Source of the DNA: Amycolatopsis sp. QT-25
GTDB taxonomy: Bacteria > Actinomycetota > Actinomycetes > Mycobacteriales > Pseudonocardiaceae
Assembly (NCBI RefSeq): GCF_029369745.1
Contig: NZ_CP120210.1
Span: 6,014,001-6,078,000, forward strand
Length of the DNA stretch: 64,000 bases
Direction: 5' to 3'
Positions 41,858 to 50,478 of this stretch are shown one piece after another. The stretch's first letter is position 1. Each line of letters begins with the position of its first letter. The notes under the pieces were generated by a model. The model had not been told where the DNA came from, did not search any database, and saw nothing but the letters and a program-made list of their open reading frames with translations. A program made the translations under genes and the position numbers.

Positions 41858-41864
41858 ACTGACC

Positions 41865-41895
41865 ACACTAACGCAACAGGAGTAGCAATTGGCAA
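41865..41895 (-). promoter_or_regulatory. Putative leaderless promoter of the erythromycin-esterase-like gene
   Basis: On the minus strand TAGTGT (41865-41870) is seven bases before the ATG, the spacing seen in leaderless actinobacterial genes. A TTGCCA lies 19 bases further upstream (41890-41895), overlapping the start of the TetR gene. Confidence 0.4.
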
Positions 41896-42488
41896 CCTCC
41901 GGCATCCGACGGCCCGGCGGCCGGACGGAACGCACCCGCCAGGCCGTCCTGCACGCCACGCTCGACCTGCTGGCCGAACGCGGCTTCGGTGAACTGACCG
42001 TGGACGCGGTCGCCGAACGGTCCGGCGTGCACAAGACCACGGTGTACCGGCGCTGGTCCTCGCCGGACGGCCTCGTCGCCGCCGCGCTCCAGATGGGCGC
42101 CGAGGACGACTGGAAGGCACCCGACACGGGGTCGCTCGAGGACGATCTGTACGAGGTGGCGGCGGAGGTGGTGCGGTACTTCACCGAGCCCGCGCTGAAG
42201 GAACTGCCCACGGCGTCGGTGCTGGCGGCGTTCCAGTCGCCGCCGGCGGCCGAGGCACTGCACGACTTCTACGCGGACCGGCACGCGCGCATGGCCCCGA
42301 TCGCGGAGCGGGCCGTCGCGCGGGGCGAGATCCCTTCCGGCACGGACGGGGACGAACTGGTGCGGGCGGTGTGCGGGCCGATGTTCTACCGGCTCTTCCT
42401 GTCGAGGGAAAGCGTCACGGTGACGGAGGCGCGGGTCGCGGCGCGGGCGGTGGCTGTCGCGGCGCGTGAAGGCGCTTTCGTGCGGTAG
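41889..42488 (+). CDS. TetR/AcrR family transcriptional regulator
   Basis: This 199-residue regulator has the TetR helix-turn-helix at residues 15-62: RQAVLHATLDLLAERGFGEL, VDAVAERSGVHKTTVYRRWSS. The remaining part is a ligand-binding helical domain. The start is TTG at 41889, six bases after AGGAG. The divergent gene for the erythromycin-esterase-like protein begins 31 bases away, so this repressor probably controls both. The C-terminus ends ARAVAVAAREGAFVR. Confidence 0.88.
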   Translation: MATSGIRRPGGRTERTRQAVLHATLDLLAERGFGELTVDAVAERSGVHKTTVYRRWSSPDGLVAAALQMGAEDDWKAPDTGSLEDDLYEVAAEVVRYFTEPALKELPTASVLAAFQSPPAAEALHDFYADRHARMAPIAERAVARGEIPSGTDGDELVRAVCGPMFYRLFLSRESVTVTEARVAARAVAVAAREGAFVR

Positions 42489-42526
42489 CGCGGATCGTCC
42501 TCGGCTCCTTCACGGTGATCTTCCTC

Positions 42527-42550
42527 GCGGCCGGCGCTGGTGCCGGCCGC
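42527..42550 (+). terminator. Hairpin after the TetR gene
   Basis: Arms GCGGCCGGC (42527-42535) and GCCGGCCGC (42542-42550) flank a six-base loop, 38 bases after the TetR stop. No T-run follows. Confidence 0.5.
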
Positions 42551-42554
42551 GTCG

Positions 42555-42613
42555 GAGTACATGAAGGCCTCCTTCCCGTACCTGGGCGCGAGGAAGGGGG
42601 CCTTCATGTACTC
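42555..42613. repeat. 22-bp intergenic palindrome, TACATGAAGGC family
   Basis: Arms at 42555-42576 and 42592-42613 are complementary except one T/G pair. It is directly behind the GC hairpin. It is the closest relative of the copy at 36197. The bases 42614-42726 show nothing else. Confidence 0.7.
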
Positions 42614-42726
42614 GGGAAGGGGGAAGGGTGCTGCGCCGGGATCTTCGTGACGAGGACAGTTTTGCCGTCGACACCAACGCCTTTCCCGCCCACACTGGCA
42701 GCTTCGTGTCGAGAGAGGGAGCCGTC

Positions 42727-43134
42727 ATGACCGAGGAAGTCCGGAACCGGCCGCTGGAGATGCCGCGCCAGCTCAAGTTCGTCCGTGTTTTCCTTTGGGT
42801 GCAGGCGGTCCTCAACATCCTCGTCAGCGCACTGGTGACGGCGCTCGCGATCGGCGAGCTCGACCACGGCAACGAGGAGGCGGGGCTCGCCCTGGCGTTG
42901 GCGATCCTCGGTTTCGTCGTCGCCGTCGTGCTGATCGCCTGCGCCATGAGGATTTCCCGCGGGTCGGCCTGGGTACGGCCGACGGTGATCGCCGTGGAGG
43001 GGCTGGCCGTGGTCATGGGAGTGATCAGCCTCGTCAACGGCGGGGCGATCACCCAGCTGATCGGGATGGGCATCGCCATCGGCATCATCGTCACCGTCAA
43101 CAAACCCGAGGAACGTGCCTGGTTCACCCGCTGA
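42727..43134 (+). CDS. Four-helix membrane protein of unknown function
   Basis: This 135-residue protein has a charged N-terminus (MTEEVRNRPLEMPRQLKFVR) and four membrane helices, for example VFLWVQAVLNILVSALVTAL, LALALAILGFVVAVVLIACA and VIAVEGLAVVMGVISLV. A GAGGGA site precedes the ATG. I do not recognise a defined family; similar small actinobacterial membrane proteins are common. Its 3' end overlaps the convergent GNAT gene by 11 bases. Confidence 0.7.
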   Translation: MTEEVRNRPLEMPRQLKFVRVFLWVQAVLNILVSALVTALAIGELDHGNEEAGLALALAILGFVVAVVLIACAMRISRGSAWVRPTVIAVEGLAVVMGVISLVNGGAITQLIGMGIAIGIIVTVNKPEERAWFTR

Positions 43135-43627
43135 CGAGGTCGATCCGGTAGCGCACTTCGGAAAGCGGGATGTCCTCACCGGGCATGGTGTCGGTCTTCG
43201 TCGCCCCGTCCGGCAGCCATCCCGCGGCCGAGTAGAAGCGCTGGGCACGTTCGTTGGTGTCGAGCACCCAGAGTGTCGCCTGGCGATGCCCCGAATCCCG
43301 CAGCGCGGCGACGGCGGTGTCGAGCAGCCGTCTGCCCAGGCCCGTGCCCCAGCGTGCGGGGTCGAGATAGATCGCGCGCAGTTCCCCGCGGATCCGGTCG
43401 ACGGCGGTGAAGCCCAGCAGCGAGCCGTTCTCGACGAGGACCAGGACGTCGCCCTGGTGGGCGGGGTCGGCGAGGGTCCGCTGCCAGCGGGCGGCCCGGC
43501 CTTCGACCGAAAGATCGCGCAGGTACAGCTCGGGCAGCGGGCCCTGGTACGCCGCCTGCCACGACCGGACGTTCACCTCGGCGATGGGCCAGGCGTCGTC
43601 GACGGTCGCGGGGCGGATCGCAGCCAT
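43124..43627 (-). CDS. GNAT family N-acetyltransferase
   Basis: This 167-residue acetyltransferase starts MAAIRPATVDDAWPIAEVNV, has the acetyl-CoA loop AIYLDPARWGTGLGRRLLD (with the RxxGxG/A-like RWGTGLG), and RATLWVLDTNERAQRFYSAAGW, the usual GNAT end. The ATG at 43627 is only two bases after the caspase gene stop, so it is probably the third gene of the EACC1-caspase operon. Its target is unknown. It may be a passive passenger or may modify a partner of the caspase system. Confidence 0.85.
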   Translation of the reverse strand: MAAIRPATVDDAWPIAEVNVRSWQAAYQGPLPELYLRDLSVEGRAARWQRTLADPAHQGDVLVLVENGSLLGFTAVDRIRGELRAIYLDPARWGTGLGRRLLDTAVAALRDSGHRQATLWVLDTNERAQRFYSAAGWLPDGATKTDTMPGEDIPLSEVRYRIDLVSG

Positions 43628-43629
43628 CG

Positions 43630-45717
43630 TCAACCGTTCACCTCGCGGGCGGCGAGACCGGTCACGAGGGCGAGCGCGAGCACCATCGACAGCGCGATCC
43701 CCCAGCCCGCGCCGGTCACGCTCGAACTGCTCGGCATCGCGTAGAAGAGCATGCACACCATGACGACGCCGCCGCCGGCCACACCGCCGAGGAACGCGAT
43801 CCCGAACGCCGCCGGCCGCAGCGACACGCCGAGCAGCGTCCCGACGAGGAGGGTCACCGAGAAGACGAGGTAGACCGCGCCCTCGTCGGCCCGGCTCGAC
43901 GAGTAGCCGACGAGTTCGATCGCCTGCACCACGAGACCCAGCGCGCCGCAGATCCCGGAAACGAGAGCCGCCACGATGCGGGCGCCTCGTGGTTTCCCCA
44001 GCCCGAGCCGGAAACCCCGGTCCCGCCGCACCGACACCAGCGCGCAGCCGGCCGCGGCGATCAGGCAGCCGTCGGCGAGGACGAGGACGACCGGGCCGGA
44101 CGGCAGCACCGAGAGCAGCGCCAGCCCGCACAGCGTTCCCGGCCCGGTCATCCGGCGTGTCTTCGGCGGGAACATCGTGATCCCCGCCCCGATCGCGAAG
44201 ACGACGAGCGGCAGGACGGTCCAGCCGCCGTCTTCGAAGAAGTCTTCCACGCCGCTGCTGCGCCGGACCGCGATGACCACCAGGTACACCGCGGCCGCGA
44301 AGGCGAGCAGCCCGGCGGCGACGGCGAACGGGTCGGGCTTCGATCGCGCGGGCACGGCCGGTTCGGGTTCCGGGAAGACGGGCGGCTCGGGATTCCGGGA
44401 GGGCTCGGGGGTCGGCGCGGGCGTGTGCACCGGCCGCGGTTCGGGCACCGGCTTGGGATCCGGTGCCGGCCGGGGTTCCTGGACGACCTGCCCCTCGACC
44501 CGGACCACCACCTCGCCGGTCGGCCCGGTCACGGTGACCCGCCCGTCGAACGGCCCGGGTTCCGCCAGATCCGGGGCGATCTCGGCCCCGTCACCGGTCT
44601 CGGTCACCCGCAACCAGGAAGGCGACGACGCGAACCGGCAGGCCCGCGCGATCGGCGGCCCCGCCAACCGGATGCGCGCCACCGGCGCCGAGCCGCGGAC
44701 GACCTCGCCGAACCGCACCACGTCGGGCTCGGTGCGCACACGCGCTTCCCGCCGTGCCAGGTCGGCGGCCTCGGCGACGTGCTGGATGTCGGTCTGCGCC
44801 ATCGCGGTGAGGACTTCGTGCGCGCCGATGGCGACGGAGAGGTTCTCGCTCGTCAGCCGCCGCCGGAGTTCCGTCACCGCGCCGAGGCGGGTGAACATGT
44901 TCGGGTCCTCGCTCGCCGCGCGCAGGTCGGCGGGGACCGGCGACGGTTTGATCCGGCGGCGTCTGCTCCGGGCGAGGTACAGCTCGCCCTGCATCTCGAT
45001 GTCGCGGCTGGGCGTCTGGTTCGGGTTTCGTTCGCGGACGCTGTCGAACAGGTAGTCGTAGAGCTCGCCGAGCGCGATCCAGCCGTCCTCGTCGCGGTCC
45101 GCGTCCCCGGTCCGGAGGCCGTCGACCAGCGCCGAGGTGAACACCGACGGCCGGACGTGGTCGTCGGCGAGGTGATCGCCCTCGAAGGCGTACTCGATGG
45201 AGTTCGACGCGGTGATCACCGCACGGCCGCGACCACCGAACCCACCGCCGGGAAACGCGTCGAGCACGTTGGCCTCGCCGGAGGCGCGCACCGCGACCCC
45301 CTGGCCGAAAGCGCCGCCGTAGCAGCAGTCCAGCAGGAGGACGATGCTCCGCGACCGGCTCATCCGCATGCAGCGCTGGACGAAATCGGCGGGAACGGCA
45401 CTCGACGCCAGCCGCTCCGGGCGCGTGTTGCGGGCGGCGAAGAACAGCTCGCCCGACTCGCTCTTCAAGCCATGGCAGGAGAAATGCACCAGCAGGACGT
45501 CGTCCGGCACGCTGTCGGCGAACAGGTCCTCGACCCGGCCGGCGATCACGTGCGCGATCTCGTCGCGCACCACCTGGACGTCGAACTCGCTGATGGCGCG
45601 GTCGGCGAGGACGTCGGCGAGCGCTTCGGCGTCGGCCGCCGGGGACCGCAGCGCGCCCAGCCCGGGGTTGTCGTACTCCCCGTTGGCGATGATCAAGGCA
45701 CGCCGCTCACCGGTCAT
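43630..45717 (-). CDS. Caspase-like (C14) protease with Ig-like domain and about eight membrane helices
   Basis: This 695-residue protein starts MTGERRALIIANGEYDNP, a C14 opening. The catalytic His is in LLVHFSCHGLKSE and the Cys in VLLLDCCYGGAF, both intact (residues about 80-140). An EF-hand-like DADRDEDGWIALGELYDYL follows near 210. Next are a helical segment, an Ig-like ASPM/HYDIN-type domain (VVRFGEVVRGSAPVARIRLA), a proline-rich linker, and about eight membrane helices at 460-695. The ATG overlaps the EACC1 gene stop. This is the architecture predicted for a conflict system in which a caspase effector is held at the membrane and released on a signal. Confidence 0.85.
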   Translation of the reverse strand: MTGERRALIIANGEYDNPGLGALRSPAADAEALADVLADRAISEFDVQVVRDEIAHVIAGRVEDLFADSVPDDVLLVHFSCHGLKSESGELFFAARNTRPERLASSAVPADFVQRCMRMSRSRSIVLLLDCCYGGAFGQGVAVRASGEANVLDAFPGGGFGGRGRAVITASNSIEYAFEGDHLADDHVRPSVFTSALVDGLRTGDADRDEDGWIALGELYDYLFDSVRERNPNQTPSRDIEMQGELYLARSRRRRIKPSPVPADLRAASEDPNMFTRLGAVTELRRRLTSENLSVAIGAHEVLTAMAQTDIQHVAEAADLARREARVRTEPDVVRFGEVVRGSAPVARIRLAGPPIARACRFASSPSWLRVTETGDGAEIAPDLAEPGPFDGRVTVTGPTGEVVVRVEGQVVQEPRPAPDPKPVPEPRPVHTPAPTPEPSRNPEPPVFPEPEPAVPARSKPDPFAVAAGLLAFAAAVYLVVIAVRRSSGVEDFFEDGGWTVLPLVVFAIGAGITMFPPKTRRMTGPGTLCGLALLSVLPSGPVVLVLADGCLIAAAGCALVSVRRDRGFRLGLGKPRGARIVAALVSGICGALGLVVQAIELVGYSSSRADEGAVYLVFSVTLLVGTLLGVSLRPAAFGIAFLGGVAGGGVVMVCMLFYAMPSSSSVTGAGWGIALSMVLALALVTGLAAREVNG

Positions 45718-46103
45718 GACGCCGAATGCCTGCTCACGAAGAGGTCGACGAGCTTGTCCTGATCGGTGAGGCTCGCTTCGGACAGCTCCAGCACGTCGCC
45801 GTCGATCTCCAGCCGCACCGTGCGCTTGACCCGGCCGCCGCGCGAAAGCCACTCCCGCACGGCCGCGACGACCGAACGCAAACCGTCGGCGGACTGTCCC
45901 AGCGTGACCAGCAGCCCGCCCACCGTCGCGACGTCGAACGCGCGCGAACCGGGCGGCGCCGGACCCGCGGGCAGCGCCGTGACTTCGGCGACCCCGCGAT
46001 CGACCAGCTCGCCGCGGAGGTACCCGGTGAGCTGCTCGACGCGCTCGGCGTCGGCCCCGTCCTCACCGAGCTGGACACGAACCGCTGACGTCATTCCCGT
46101 CAT
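45714..46103 (-). CDS. Effector-associated constant component EACC1
   Basis: This 129-residue protein matches the EACC1 pattern: a variable start, VEQLTGYLRGELVDRG, AFDVATVGGLLVTLGQSADGLRSVV, AAVREWLSRGGRVKRTVRLEIDGD and a C-terminal DQDKLVDLFVSRH. EACC1 is the constant partner of caspase, trypsin or other effectors in predicted conflict systems of filamentous bacteria. I use the ATG at 46103 with GGAGG six bases upstream; a second ATG follows at 46094. It precedes the caspase gene with a 4-base overlap. Its role, probably a sensor or adaptor, is not proven. Confidence 0.82.
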   Translation of the reverse strand: MTGMTSAVRVQLGEDGADAERVEQLTGYLRGELVDRGVAEVTALPAGPAPPGSRAFDVATVGGLLVTLGQSADGLRSVVAAVREWLSRGGRVKRTVRLEIDGDVLELSEASLTDQDKLVDLFVSRHSAS

Positions 46104-46201
46104 CCCCGGCCTCCCTCGCCCGTGCGGAACGAGACTGTGCAGGACAAGGGAACCCCTCGGCCCGTCCGGCGGCAAGGTCCGATCGGGCAGAGATGTGCAC
46201 G

Positions 46202-48355
46202 TCAGCTTTTTTCCAGGTACTCCACCCGATCTTCGTCGACGACGTCGGCGATCATGTGCGCCAGCCCCAGATAGTTTCCCAGCGCCGGATCCTTCTCGAC
46301 GATTTCCAACGCCCGCGCCCTCGCCTCGGCGATGACTTCCTCGTCGCGCAGCAGCGACAGCAGTTTCAAGGTCGACTTCTTCCCCGACTGCGCGGCACCG
46401 AGGATGTCGCCCTCGCGGCGCAGTTCCAAGTCCATTCTGGACAGTTCGAACCCGTCCGTCGTGGACTCGACGGCGGCCAGCCGCTCGCGGGTCGTCGTCC
46501 CGTCCAGGGTTTCGGTGACCAGCAGGCACAACCCCGGCACGCTGCCCCGGCCGACCCGGCCGCGCAGCTGGTGCAGCTGGCTGATGCCGAACCGGTCGGC
46601 GTCCATGATCACCATCGCGGTCGCGTTCGGCACGTTCACGCCGACCTCGATCACGGTGGTGGCGACGAGCACGTCCAGGTCGCCCCTGGAGAACGCCTGC
46701 ATCACGGCGTCCTTGTCGTCACTGGGCAGCCGGCCGTGCAGGACGCCGATCTTCAGCCCCTTCAACTGTCCCTCGGCCAGTTCGGGCGCCACGTCGAGGA
46801 CGGCGAGCGCGGGCCGTTTGTCGCCCTTGTCCGAGGCCGGTTCGTCACCGATGCGGGGGCAGACGATGTAGGCCTGGTGGCCCTTGCCGCACTCCTCGCG
46901 GACCCGCTGCCACGCCCGGTCCAGCCAGGCGGGCCGCTCCGCGACCGGCACGACCGACGTCTTGGTCGGCGACCGGCCGACCGGCATCTCGCGCAGCGCG
47001 GAGATCTCCAGATCGCCGTAGACGGTCATCGCGACCGTGCGCGGGATGGGCGTCGCGGTCATGACGAGCACGTGCGGGCTGGTCTCGTCGGAGCCTCGCG
47101 AGCGCAGCGCGTCCCGCTGCTCCACTCCGAAGCGATGCTGTTCGTCCACCACGACCAGGCCGAGATCCGCGAAGGACACCGTGTCCTGGATCAGCGCGTG
47201 CGTGCCGACGATGATCCCGGCCTCGCCGCTGACCGTCTCCAGCAACGCCTTCTTGCGTTCCTTGGCGCCCATCGAACCGGTCAGCAGGGTGACCCGCGTC
47301 GCGTTCTCCGCGGCGCCGAGCTCACCCGCCTGGCCGAGGTCGCCCAGCATCTCGCGCAGCGACCGGGCGTGCTGCGCGGCCAGGACCTCCGTCGGTGCGA
47401 GCATCGCCGCCTGCCGCCCGGAATCGACGATCTGCAGCATGGCGCGCAGCGCGACCACGGTCTTGCCGGAACCGACCTCGCCCTGCAGCAGCCGGTTCAT
47501 CGGATGCTCGGTGGACAGATCCCGCGCGATCTCCTCGCCGATCTCCTGCTGACCCGAGGTCAGCGCGAACGGGAGCCGCTTGTCGAAGGCGTCGAGGATG
47601 CCGCCCTCGATGTGCGGACAGGCTTTCGCGGGCCGCGAGACCAGGGAATGCCGCCGCTGCGCGAAAATGAGCTGCACCGCCATGGCTTCGTCCCATTTGA
47701 GCCTGTCGCGCGCGGAGTTCAGCGCCTGCCAGCTCGACGGCCGGTGGATGCCGCGCAGCGCGCTCTCCAGGCTGGGCAGGCCGTAGCGGGCCAGCAGCTC
47801 GATCGGCATCGGGTCCTCGTCGACCTCCAGCACGTCCAGCACCTGCCGGACGGCCTTGGCGATCACCCAGGTCGGGATCCCCTGCGCCGCCGGGTACACC
47901 GGGATGATCTCGGCGAGGAAGTCGTCCATCGCCTCGGCCTGACGTTCCGCGTCGAACAGCTCGTACTCGGGGTTCGCCAGTTGCAGGACGTCGCGGAAGG
48001 CGGTGACCTTGCCCGCGAAGAGGCCGTTCTTGCCGGGCACGAGTTCCTTTTCGCGCCAGGCCTGGTTGAAGAAGGTGCACTGAAGACGGCGTTTGCCGTC
48101 GGTGATCACCATTTCGAGCAGCGTGCCGTTGCGTGCCTTCATCCGGCGCTTGTTGACCCGCTCGATGCGGGCCATCACGGTGGCGTGCTCGCCGAGTTCG
48201 AGCCCGGCGATGTCGGTGAGCTGGCCGCGTTCGGCGTAGCGGCGGGGATAGTGGCGCAGGAGGTCGCTGACCGTCTCGATCTTGAGGCCCTTGGCGAGTG
48301 CCTTCGCCGTCGCCGCGCCCACGACCAGTTTGAGGTCCGCGCGCAGGTTGGTCAT
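46202..48355 (-). CDS. recG: ATP-dependent DNA helicase RecG
   Basis: RecG remodels stalled replication forks and Holliday junctions. The 717-residue protein has the wedge OB domain (residues 50-160, GQLTDIAGLELGEHATVMARI), helicase motif I GEVGSGKTVV, the DEQH box VVVDEQHRFGVEQR, TATPIPRT (motif III) and LQLRGRVGRG (motif VI). It keeps the C-terminal domain ending YLEKS. The ATG at 48355 starts close to the family start. It lies between the EACC1 operon and the DAK2-domain gene, conserved with mycobacteria. Confidence 0.96.
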   Translation of the reverse strand: MTNLRADLKLVVGAATAKALAKGLKIETVSDLLRHYPRRYAERGQLTDIAGLELGEHATVMARIERVNKRRMKARNGTLLEMVITDGKRRLQCTFFNQAWREKELVPGKNGLFAGKVTAFRDVLQLANPEYELFDAERQAEAMDDFLAEIIPVYPAAQGIPTWVIAKAVRQVLDVLEVDEDPMPIELLARYGLPSLESALRGIHRPSSWQALNSARDRLKWDEAMAVQLIFAQRRHSLVSRPAKACPHIEGGILDAFDKRLPFALTSGQQEIGEEIARDLSTEHPMNRLLQGEVGSGKTVVALRAMLQIVDSGRQAAMLAPTEVLAAQHARSLREMLGDLGQAGELGAAENATRVTLLTGSMGAKERKKALLETVSGEAGIIVGTHALIQDTVSFADLGLVVVDEQHRFGVEQRDALRSRGSDETSPHVLVMTATPIPRTVAMTVYGDLEISALREMPVGRSPTKTSVVPVAERPAWLDRAWQRVREECGKGHQAYIVCPRIGDEPASDKGDKRPALAVLDVAPELAEGQLKGLKIGVLHGRLPSDDKDAVMQAFSRGDLDVLVATTVIEVGVNVPNATAMVIMDADRFGISQLHQLRGRVGRGSVPGLCLLVTETLDGTTTRERLAAVESTTDGFELSRMDLELRREGDILGAAQSGKKSTLKLLSLLRDEEVIAEARARALEIVEKDPALGNYLGLAHMIADVVDEDRVEYLEKS

Positions 48356-48359
48356 GCGG

Positions 48360-49946
48360 TCACTCCACCCCCATCAGCAGCACGGCGTCGGACTGGCCGC
48401 CGGCGTAACTCGTCACTTCGACCTCGGGATGTTCCAGGCACAACCGATCGGCCAGCTCGCCGGGCAACCGGACCGGCACGTCCACCCCGGTCAGCACGGT
48501 GACCAGTTCTCCGCCGAGGGCCAGCATCCGGTTCAGCACGCCGACCGCGGCCGTGACCAGGCTCGTCTCCGAGGCGGGCGCGGGCTCGATCAGGACGACC
48601 TCGCCGTCGACGAGGCCGACGACGTCACCGGCCTGCGCCCGGCCCACCCAGGTTAGCGACTCTTCCCGCGCCACCCGCAGCTCGCCACGCCTCGTGGCGG
48701 CGGCCGCTTCGGCCATCGCGACCACGTCGTCGTTGGTGCGGCGGTCCTTGTCGTGGACGGCCAGCGCGGCGAGTACCTGGACGGGTGACACGCACGGGAT
48801 GACCACGACGTCTCGATCCGCGGCCATCGCGTGGCCCGCCGCCGCGTCGGCCGCCGCGGTCAGCTCCGGGCCGCCGGGAAGGACGGTGACGTGATGCCCG
48901 GCGGCCTCGTTGATCAGGCCCAGCATCTCCTCGACCGTCGGCGCGACGCCCGGCGGCACGGACAGCACCGCGACCCCTTCCGCCCGCAGCAGTTCGGCCA
49001 GCGCCCCGCCGTGGACCACGGCGACCACCGAACGGTCGATATCGCCGCCGACCTCGACCGGAGTGGGCGTGATCAGCGGCTCGACCCGGACCCTGCGCGG
49101 ACGGCCGAGCTCGATCCCGGCCTCCAGCGCCGCGCCGATGTCCGCGCAGTGCACGTGAACGGCGTACGCGCCGGCGCCGTCCCCGGCGACCGTGACGCTG
49201 TCGCCGAGTCCGCTGAGGGTCTTGCGAAGCCCCGGGAGACTGCCTGCGTCGACGTCGTCGAGCAGGTACATGACCTCCCAGGCCGTCGGCGCCTCGATCG
49301 GGTGCGGGCGCCGAGGTGCCTCGAGCGGGTGCTCCGGCTCGACGAGGCTGCCGGAAAGCACGCCGGAAAGGGCGTCGAGGACGGCGACCAGGCCACGGGC
49401 ACCCGCGTCGACCACCCCGGCCACCGCCAGGACGGGCAGCTGTTTCGGGGTCTCTTCGAGGGCTTCGGCGGCGACACCGGCCGCCGCGGCGGCCACCTCT
49501 TCGAGTGACCCTGTCGCGTCACGGACGGACGCGGCGACGGTGTGCAGCACGGTCAAGATGGTCCCGGCCACCGGACGGCTCACCGCCCCCGTGGCGGCCC
49601 TGTCCGCGCACCCGAGCGCCTCCGCGAGACCGGGCCCGTCGATGTCCCGCGCCGCCGCCGACTCGGCTATCCCGCGCACGACCTGCGACATGATCACACC
49701 GGAGTTGCCCTTGGCCGCCGCGACCGCGCCCTTGGCGAACACCGCCAGCGCCTCGGCGGCCGTCGACGGCTCGGCCTCCGCCAGCGCGTCGCGGGCCGCG
49801 GTCATGGTGAACAGCAGGTTGGAGCCGGTGTCGGAGTCGGCGACCGGGTAGACGTTGATGCCGTCGATCGCCGGCCGCAGCACCGACAGGCTGTGCACAC
49901 AGGCCGCCGACCAGGCCGTCACCGCCGCCACGTCCAGCACCCGCAC
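48360..49946 (-). CDS. DAK2-domain protein (YloV/FakA-like)
   Basis: This 528-residue protein has an N-terminal DAK2/DhaL domain: NVYPVADSDTGSNLLFTM (ADP-Mg binding Asp residues), AKGNSGVIMSQVVRGI and VVDAGARGLVAVLDAL, followed by a FakA-like middle domain and a C-terminal half with YAVHVHCADIGAALEAG and SWVGRAQAGDVVGLVDGE. FakA phosphorylates fatty acids bound to a FakB partner; no FakB (DegV) gene is here, so the fatty-acid role is by family. The GTG at 49946 has AGGAGG seven bases upstream; the longer frame back to 50177 is antisense of rpmB. It overlaps no gene and is four bases from recG. Confidence 0.9.
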   Translation of the reverse strand: MRVLDVAAVTAWSAACVHSLSVLRPAIDGINVYPVADSDTGSNLLFTMTAARDALAEAEPSTAAEALAVFAKGAVAAAKGNSGVIMSQVVRGIAESAAARDIDGPGLAEALGCADRAATGAVSRPVAGTILTVLHTVAASVRDATGSLEEVAAAAAGVAAEALEETPKQLPVLAVAGVVDAGARGLVAVLDALSGVLSGSLVEPEHPLEAPRRPHPIEAPTAWEVMYLLDDVDAGSLPGLRKTLSGLGDSVTVAGDGAGAYAVHVHCADIGAALEAGIELGRPRRVRVEPLITPTPVEVGGDIDRSVVAVVHGGALAELLRAEGVAVLSVPPGVAPTVEEMLGLINEAAGHHVTVLPGGPELTAAADAAAGHAMAADRDVVVIPCVSPVQVLAALAVHDKDRRTNDDVVAMAEAAAATRRGELRVAREESLTWVGRAQAGDVVGLVDGEVVLIEPAPASETSLVTAAVGVLNRMLALGGELVTVLTGVDVPVRLPGELADRLCLEHPEVEVTSYAGGQSDAVLLMGVE

Positions 49947-50079
49947 CCCGTAACCTCCTAGCTGTTCCAGCGAGGGTATCGACCCGGTGCCGGAGGGCGC
50001 CGAGCCACTGGTTACTATGGTCGAGTTGCCCAGCGTGCTGGGCGCGTCATTCTTTGTCCCAGATCCAGAGGAGTTCGAC

Positions 50080-50271
50080 GTGGCTGCCGTGTGCGACGTC
50101 TGTGGCAAGGGACCGGGCTTTGGCAAGTCGGTCTCGCACTCCCACCGGCGTACCAACCGCCGGTGGAACCCGAACATCCAGACCGTTCACGCCAAGATCG
50201 GTCTGTCCCAGCGCAAGCGCCTGAACGCCTGCACCTCGTGCATCAAGGCGGGCAAGGTCGTTCGCGGCTGA
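50080..50271 (+). CDS. rpmB: 50S ribosomal protein L28
   Basis: This 63-residue basic protein reads VAAVCDVCGKGPGFGKSVSH, then RTNRRWNPNIQTVH and NACTSCIKAGKVVRG, all typical of L28. The cysteines C..C and C..C form a zinc site, so it is the zinc-binding form. The start GTG at 50080 has an AGAGGAG site six bases upstream. It is divergent from the DAK2 gene and ends in a strong terminator. Confidence 0.96.
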   Translation: MAAVCDVCGKGPGFGKSVSHSHRRTNRRWNPNIQTVHAKIGLSQRKRLNACTSCIKAGKVVRG

Positions 50272-50284
50272 GCCGTTTTTTGGG

Positions 50285-50322
50285 AAATGGCGGGTGCTCT
50301 GCGGAGCACCCGCCATTTTTTA
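50285..50322 (+). terminator. Intrinsic terminator of rpmB
   Basis: Arms AAATGGCGGGTGCTC (50285-50299) and its exact complement (50304-50318) with a four-base loop are followed by a T-run (50316-50321). This is a textbook intrinsic terminator, 13 bases after the rpmB stop. Confidence 0.9.
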
Positions 50323-50364
50323 TGGGCCGCCGCCTTCGTCAGCTCCGGCCTTCACACCTTCTCC

Positions 50365-50421
50365 AGTACATGAAGGCCCCCTTCCTTGCGCCTAGGTACA
50401 GGAAGGGGGCCTTCATGTACT
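50365..50421. repeat. 21-bp intergenic palindrome, AGTACATGAAGGCCCCCTTCC family
   Basis: Arms at 50365-50385 and 50401-50421 are exact complements. The loop TTGCGCCTAGGTACA is nearly the same as in the 61364 copy. It lies between the rpmB terminator and the convergent ung gene. Confidence 0.75.
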
Positions 50422-50478
50422 TGGAAGCGGCCGGGGTAAGCCTCAGGAGTCACACCGGTCACTGCTGTCGAGGAAGGG

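Noticed and set aside
40697..42211. Extended N-terminus for the erythromycin-esterase-like protein
   Set aside because: The additional residues lie inside the TetR gene on the opposite strand and have no similarity; the family starts at the ATG at 41857.
43630..45717. A metacaspase of normal stand-alone type
   Set aside because: The long membrane tail, Ig-like domain and overlap with EACC1 argue for a conflict-system effector rather than a simple cytoplasmic metacaspase.
49947..50177. Extended N-terminus for the DAK2-domain protein
   Set aside because: The additional 77 codons run antisense through rpmB; a strong AGGAGG site precedes the GTG at 49946.
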